Shown here: piece by piece, positions 60,060 to 64,000 of the stretch | How positions within the stretch are numbered: position 1 is the first letter of the stretch | Layout of the letters: each line of letters starts with the position of its first letter | Assembly: GCA_964423865.1 (NCBI GenBank) | Contig: CAYRGN010000005.1 | Span: forward strand, 1-64,000 | Direction: 5' to 3' | Source: Leadbetterella sp964423865 | Lineage (GTDB): Bacteria; Bacteroidota; Bacteroidia; Cytophagales; Spirosomataceae | Length of the DNA: 64,000 nt | Notes under the pieces: model-generated | Told to the model about the DNA's origin: nothing | The model's database searches: none | What the model saw: the letters and a program-made list of their open reading frames with translations, nothing else | Program-made: the position numbers and the translations under genes

Positions 60060-62024
60060 ATGATGAAAAACATGTTCGGGTTTTTATTTTTTGTAGCCAT
60101 GGGAACCAACGCCCAAACCCCGGCACTGCCGGATACCCTTGAAACAGATATCCTGTATCTTCACGAGGTGGTGATCACCGGTACGCGTACCCCCAAACTG
60201 GTAAAAGACAGTCCGGTACTTACCCGCGTAATTACAGCCCGGGAGATACAGAAGTTAAATCCGGGCAATTTCCGCTCCCTGCTGGAAGCCGAACTGCCGG
60301 GCTTAGAGTTTACCAGCAACGCCAATGTTCCGAATATCAACTTGCAGGGATTAGACGGCAACTATGTACTTTTCCTGCTGGACGGGGAACGGATAGCCGG
60401 AGAAACCCGCAACAACATCGATTATGACCTATTGAACCCGAACAATATCGAAAGGGTGGAGATCGTGAAAGGCGCGCTTTCCACCCTCTACGGTTCCAAT
60501 GCCATGGGGGGTGTGATCAATATTATCACCAAAAAAAACACCCGACAACTTAACCTCAACGCCCGCGTCGGTAGCCTCGGCGAACAGCAATATGCCCTCA
60601 ACGCGGGCATCCGTCACAAAAAACTAAGCAGCTACACCTCAGGCCTCTGGAAAACTTCCCGTAACTACATCCTGGAAGACCGGGCCTACCTGGAACGCAT
60701 TTACCCCGACAAAGTGGTGACCGATGCCGTCTTACGGAAAAAGGAAGTGGAAGGCGGGAAAGCCCTTAACCTGGAACAAAAACTATCTTATCGCTTTTCT
60801 GACCGGCTAACCTCCGAGGTGAAAGGCACCTACTTGCAGAGAGAACGCTTCAACGCCGGTGCCGAGGGTACCGTAATGCATAACCTTTACTACAGCTACA
60901 ATACACTGCTTCGCAATAGCTTACAAATCAACCGGCAAAACCAACTGGACCTGAGCTATAATTTCAGCACCTACAATAAATATAATTTCTACCACCGCAT
61001 AGACCTGAAAGAAAAAGATTATACCCACCGCCTGCATAATCTGCGTCTCATCTCCAATAATCAACTGACCTCCAAACAAATGCTGACCAGCGGACTGGAA
61101 TACCTGAGCGAAAGCCTTTCCACCTACATGTTCCAAAGCGGAGAGAAGTTCGGCACCGACAGCTACACCTTGTACACCCAGCACGACTACACCCCTACTA
61201 CCCGCCTGAACCTGCTCACGGGCATGCGGTGGGACAAACACTCCAATTACGGAGGCAATCTGAGCCCCTCTTTTTCCGCCCGGCACACCTTTTCCGAACC
61301 GATTAGCCTCCGGGCCTCTTACGCCTGGGGCTTCCGCTCACCCAGCCTCAAAGAACTCTATACCAACTGGGATCACCTGGGCATGTTCCAGATCATCGGC
61401 AACCCGGACCTGAAGCCGGAAAAAAGCAGGACACTTTCCTTTACGGCCGATTATTCCCGGGGAAAAATGTATGGATCGGTTAACGTTTTCCGTCATCATA
61501 TCCGGGAGAAGATGAGTCTGCTCTGGAACGCGGCCAACGATACCGTGTACTATTTCAATGCCGACCGCCTGGTACTAAAAGGCATAGAACTCAATACCGC
61601 ATTCTTACCTTTGAGAGGAGGAAAAGTACAGGTAGGATATACCTTTACGCACGACGGGCGCCAGGCAGACCACCAAAACGTCTCTTACACCCGTCCGCAT
61701 ACCCTGGTTTTCAAAGCCGATTATACCTGGGGGAAAGACCACCACCGTACGGTAGTCAGCCTGAACGGAAAATACCTTAGCGGCACAAGCGTATATACGG
61801 AAGACCAAGGCGGAGAATTCTATTTCATTCGCTATCCCGGCTACGGCATCTGGCGAGTACAGGCTTCCCGAAGCTACCGCGATTACCTCACGCTTAGTGC
61901 CGGAATAGACAATATCTGGAACTACACGCCCGAAGTCAATAGCTTTTACTCTTCCGGCTCATCGGGAAGAACATTTTTTGTCACTTTAAACGTAAACTTC
62001 TCCGGGTTGCTATTTTCAAATTAA
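60060..62024 (+). CDS. TonB-dependent outer-membrane receptor (HmuR-like)
   Basis: This 654-residue receptor has a signal peptide (about residues 1-18, TNAQ). The TonB box region and plug are at about 28-150 (EVVITGTRTPKLVKDSPVL ... VEIVKGALSTLYGSNAMGGVINIITKK). A 22-strand barrel follows and ends in an aromatic/basic strand (TFFVTLNVNFSGLLFSN). No carboxypeptidase-like N-terminal domain is present, unlike SusC. The hmuY partner supports heme or siderophore uptake. Confidence 0.92.
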   Translation: MMKNMFGFLFFVAMGTNAQTPALPDTLETDILYLHEVVITGTRTPKLVKDSPVLTRVITAREIQKLNPGNFRSLLEAELPGLEFTSNANVPNINLQGLDGNYVLFLLDGERIAGETRNNIDYDLLNPNNIERVEIVKGALSTLYGSNAMGGVINIITKKNTRQLNLNARVGSLGEQQYALNAGIRHKKLSSYTSGLWKTSRNYILEDRAYLERIYPDKVVTDAVLRKKEVEGGKALNLEQKLSYRFSDRLTSEVKGTYLQRERFNAGAEGTVMHNLYYSYNTLLRNSLQINRQNQLDLSYNFSTYNKYNFYHRIDLKEKDYTHRLHNLRLISNNQLTSKQMLTSGLEYLSESLSTYMFQSGEKFGTDSYTLYTQHDYTPTTRLNLLTGMRWDKHSNYGGNLSPSFSARHTFSEPISLRASYAWGFRSPSLKELYTNWDHLGMFQIIGNPDLKPEKSRTLSFTADYSRGKMYGSVNVFRHHIREKMSLLWNAANDTVYYFNADRLVLKGIELNTAFLPLRGGKVQVGYTFTHDGRQADHQNVSYTRPHTLVFKADYTWGKDHHRTVVSLNGKYLSGTSVYTEDQGGEFYFIRYPGYGIWRVQASRSYRDYLTLSAGIDNIWNYTPEVNSFYSSGSSGRTFFVTLNVNFSGLLFSN

Positions 62025-62054
62025 TCCGATTTTTTCATCTAAAAACATATACTT

Positions 62055-62447
62055 ATGTACCTCCTATCGTTCCTCCTCCTCGCCCTTACCGTATCAGACA
62101 CCCCCGTGAAAGGGAAATACCGCTGGGATTTTGAAATCCAGGGATCGGGCCTTCAAACCTCCGTACATGATTTTACCGACAGGGCCATCCTCTATACCAT
62201 GCAAGGCCCCGCCTACACCGTAGAATACCGTATGGACATCCTGAAACAGGAAAACAACCGCTACCTGCTGAAAGGCGATGGCCCAAAAAGCGGGAAATAC
62301 TTCGTAATCTACCTCAAAGACGTTACCCCGGAGGCCATCACCCTCTACAAAAAGGAATTCGCAACACTTCAGGAAGCCGAAGCATTCCCCGAACCCTCCC
62401 CTGACAACACCGAGAGCCACGGCTGGAACGTATATACGCGCCTGTAG
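62055..62447 (+). CDS. Small secreted protein following the heme receptor
   Basis: This 130-residue protein has a short hydrophobic start (MYLLSFLLLALTVSDTP) likely to be a signal peptide, then an all-beta pattern (KGKYRWDFEIQGSGL ... AYTVEYRMDILKQENNRYLLKG). It resembles no family I can name with confidence. It starts 31 nt after the receptor stop, so it may be the third gene of the hmuY operon. Confidence 0.65.
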   Translation: MYLLSFLLLALTVSDTPVKGKYRWDFEIQGSGLQTSVHDFTDRAILYTMQGPAYTVEYRMDILKQENNRYLLKGDGPKSGKYFVIYLKDVTPEAITLYKKEFATLQEAEAFPEPSPDNTESHGWNVYTRL

Positions 62448-62487
62448 GCGATTTTAGAAACGCGAACGACCGAAACCTTTAAAATGT

Positions 62488-62514
62488 GCCCTAAATTGTT
62501 TCACGAAATTGAGC
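62488..62514. repeat. Left inverted repeat of the Panacea island
   Basis: GCCCTAAATT(GTTTC)ACGAAATTGAGC. Without the 5-nt insert it is the inverse of 63829-63850, 21 of 22 positions. It marks the edge of an AT-rich island of about 1.36 kb. Confidence 0.75.
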
Positions 62515-62578
62515 AATCTTATTACTAAATGGGAGAGGGGATGATTATTAGGTGGAACTAACCCCTCATTTAAACTTC

Positions 62579-62983
62579 CTAATCAATATTCTTTTGCATA
62601 TACTTCATAACAAAAGAGCCAAATGAACCTACTATTATATAGGAAAGTAATTTATCAATCTCTCCCAACTCATCTTCAGAGAGCCATCTTTGCCAAGAAG
62701 GAATCACCAAATGCCAAATTCTTACAATTAAAATAAGTGCAGAACCCCATAATAGTATACGTAGGACAAACCCAATACTGAAATGAAATATATCTTTAAA
62801 AGTTTCAGATCTATTATGATCATTTCTAGCCTTTTGCTCTTTTAACTCCTCTTTTAAGGTTTGTCGAAGCTCATCATTAAATTTCTCATTTTCAGCACGA
62901 TCTTCTTCCTCTCCGCTAATTTTTTCTATAAGTTTATCGGTGATCAATGGTTGTGCTTTTTGAGGAGTTGTGTCTGGCTTCAT
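62579..62983 (-). CDS. Two-TM membrane protein, candidate toxin partner of the Panacea protein
   Basis: This 134-residue protein has a charged, probably helical N-terminal half (about residues 20-62, rich in Glu, Lys and Arg). Two hydrophobic segments follow (about 68-94 and 112-128). It starts 4 nt after the stop of the Panacea gene, so translation is probably coupled. Panacea antitoxins pair with unrelated toxins, some with membrane segments that depolarise the cell. I therefore propose a toxin or abortive-infection effector. No family is recognised. Confidence 0.6.
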   Translation of the reverse strand: MKPDTTPQKAQPLITDKLIEKISGEEEDRAENEKFNDELRQTLKEELKEQKARNDHNRSETFKDIFHFSIGFVLRILLWGSALILIVRIWHLVIPSWQRWLSEDELGEIDKLLSYIIVGSFGSFVMKYMQKNID

Positions 62984-62987
62984 AAAG

Positions 62988-63464
62988 CTACCTGCTTGCT
63001 AATTGTTTGTAGTGGCTACTAATAAGTTCAGTTGGAATTTCTGCGTGCCTTTGCATATTCCCATACTTATTCCACGTTACATACCAAGGAGTACCAGGCT
63101 TATGTGTTATTGCTGACAAATATATACCGTCATGAATGCCGTACACCTCCCATATCTTATCTAAAAATTTTTCAAACCCTCGGTCTTGAAGTTCAAATTG
63201 CGTGTCGTCATGCCCTGAAAGTATTTGAGCAGGGTCTGTAACTTGTTTCCCTCCAAACTTCTTAAATTCATGATAGACACTTGGAACGACAGGGCCGTAC
63301 TTCCAGGCTTCAACGGGTTCATTAATTAATGGCTGCCCAACCAAGCCTAAATACCAACCATTTGCTATATATACTAACTTTACAACCTTCATCGGGGTTA
63401 TTTCCGCACCTGAGGAATTTGCCTTATTAATAAAATAGTTTGCTATTGCCAGTGAGTTTTCCAT
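62988..63464 (-). CDS. Panacea (DUF4065, SocA-like) domain protein, candidate antitoxin
   Basis: This 158-residue protein shows the Panacea pattern ITPMKVVKLVYIANGWYLGL ... GQPLINEPVEAWKYGPVVPSVYHEFKKFG. The domain is the antitoxin half of PanAT toxin-antitoxin pairs and is also related to phage GepA and to SocA. It lies first, with the two-TM gene right behind. Local base composition is much more AT-rich than the neighbours, suggesting transfer. Confidence 0.85.
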   Translation of the reverse strand: MENSLAIANYFINKANSSGAEITPMKVVKLVYIANGWYLGLVGQPLINEPVEAWKYGPVVPSVYHEFKKFGGKQVTDPAQILSGHDDTQFELQDRGFEKFLDKIWEVYGIHDGIYLSAITHKPGTPWYVTWNKYGNMQRHAEIPTELISSHYKQLASR

Positions 63465-63828
63465 AACTTTAATGTTTAATTGTTTAATAAATTACTAACA
63501 ATTGCCCATAAAATTACTCTTGATTTCTTCACAATACTTTTCTGAAGAAAATCCAATTTTTATACGGGTTAAATAACTTAGTTTTAGAGAAGCTACGCAA
63601 ATGTATAACAATACTACGATAAAAATAATGCGAGATTTTGAGCAATTGTGAATTTCACTCATTTTTTGCCTACAAGCAAAATTTTACTGAAACAGAAATA
63701 AGATAGGGATGTCATTTTGTATCCCCAAAGTCTTCAGAATATTAGAAACAAGAGAATGATATTGGTCTTTTACGGAACCTGCGGAAAAGACCGGATAAAG
63801 TAATATGTTCAATTTCGCTGTTCAAATC
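63465..63828. other. AT-rich upstream region of the Panacea operon
   Basis: No ORF is supported. An AATTGTT ... AACAATT inverted repeat at 63478-63503 stands 14-40 nt upstream of the start and could be an autoregulatory operator. The rest has no recognised element. Confidence 0.5.
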
Positions 63829-63850
63829 GCGCAATTTCGTAATTTAGGGC
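63829..63850. repeat. Right inverted repeat of the Panacea island
   Basis: GCGCAATTTCGTAATTTAGGGC is the inverse of 62488-62514 apart from one base and a 5-nt indel. It stands 20 nt before the next gene. Confidence 0.75.
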
Positions 63851-63869
63851 CTTTATTAAAGCCTTACTT

Positions 63870-64000
63870 ATGAAAAAGTTACTACTCTTGACGGGCCTGC
63901 TCGCTCCGGCCTTTGTGGCCCACAGCCAATCCGCCCCCCATTTTGCTACCGACCCTACCCTGAGCCCTGACGGGAAAACCGCCTACTTCAGTTTTGACAG
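63870..64000 (+). CDS. Secreted protein, N-terminal fragment (window ends)
   Basis: The first 43 codons read MKKLLLLTGLLAPAFVAHSQ, a signal peptide, then FATDPTLSPDGKTAYFSFDS. This opening resembles the WD40-like beta-propeller start of Tricorn-like S41 peptidases or prolyl oligopeptidases. The rest lies outside the window, so the product is unresolved. Confidence 0.6.
   Translation, partial: MKKLLLLTGLLAPAFVAHSQSAPHFATDPTLSPDGKTAYFSFD

Noticed and set aside
62488..63850. Insertion sequence
   Set aside because: No transposase is encoded; the inverted repeats suggest at most a non-autonomous cassette.

Overview
The window is a densely coded stretch of a Bacteroidetes chromosome, most likely from the order Cytophagales. 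The clues are gldD, the ExbB-ExbD-ExbD-TonB-TonB/PstS/TPR block, DUF4270 and DUF4199 proteins, a YtxJ bacillithiol-system protein, a short NuoG, an HmuY/TonB-receptor pair, and promoters of the Bacteroidetes type (TTTG, about 20 nt, TAnnTTTG). Shine-Dalgarno sequences are mostly absent. I cannot name the genus.

Layout. 1-2486: a small SRPBCC/VOC/DUF4199 operon behind a dispersed repeat. 2603-3811: metX behind a SAM-I riboswitch. 3912-8794: an unknown secreted protein, an MFS exporter, a ParD antitoxin with a truncated ParE, and a Uup-like ABC-F ATPase. 9118-11961: gldD, a DUF2007 protein, cdsA, a carboxypeptidase-regulatory-like protein and a gamma carbonic anhydrase. 12088-14580: a large Cthe_2159-type beta-helix lipoprotein. 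14843-22680: nuoA to nuoJ, closed by a strong terminator and without nuoKLMN. 22774-24533: obgE and adk. 24630-31749: the energy-transduction block with tandem TonB proteins. 32037-38527: an M28 peptidase, gcvP and a pabB/pabC pair, with a REP-like element inside pabB. 39272-42253: two conserved proteins of unknown function. 42606-46128: hpf, tsaB, a ctpA-type protease, rnpA and rpmH. 46436-50737: a GT5-only glycogen-synthase-like protein, DUF4270, panC, ytxJ and a phosphopantetheinyl transferase. 50794-55825: WD40, DivIVA-HhH, folB, MFS, folD and a thioesterase. 55872-57125: a DUF4143-type ATPase bracketed by two matching palindromes. 57309-62447: htpG and an hmuY/receptor operon with a palindromic operator. 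62488-63850: an AT-rich island holding a Panacea (DUF4065) protein and a two-TM partner, bracketed by a matching inverted repeat. The window ends inside the start of a secreted protein.

How the genes work together. Most of the window is housekeeping: respiration (Nuo), one-carbon, folate, pantothenate and methionine metabolism, and translation support (RpmH, RnpA, Hpf, TsaB, Obg). It also carries cell-envelope functions (TonB/ExbBD, GldD, CdsA, DivIVA, CtpA).

The unusual content lies between genes. A family of composite repeats built from degenerate 7-bp units, often as inverted arrays around a GC-rich REP-like core, occupies most of the longer gaps and has reached into one coding sequence. 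Two small cassettes near the right end look acquired. The Panacea/two-TM pair is the best candidate for an undescribed system.
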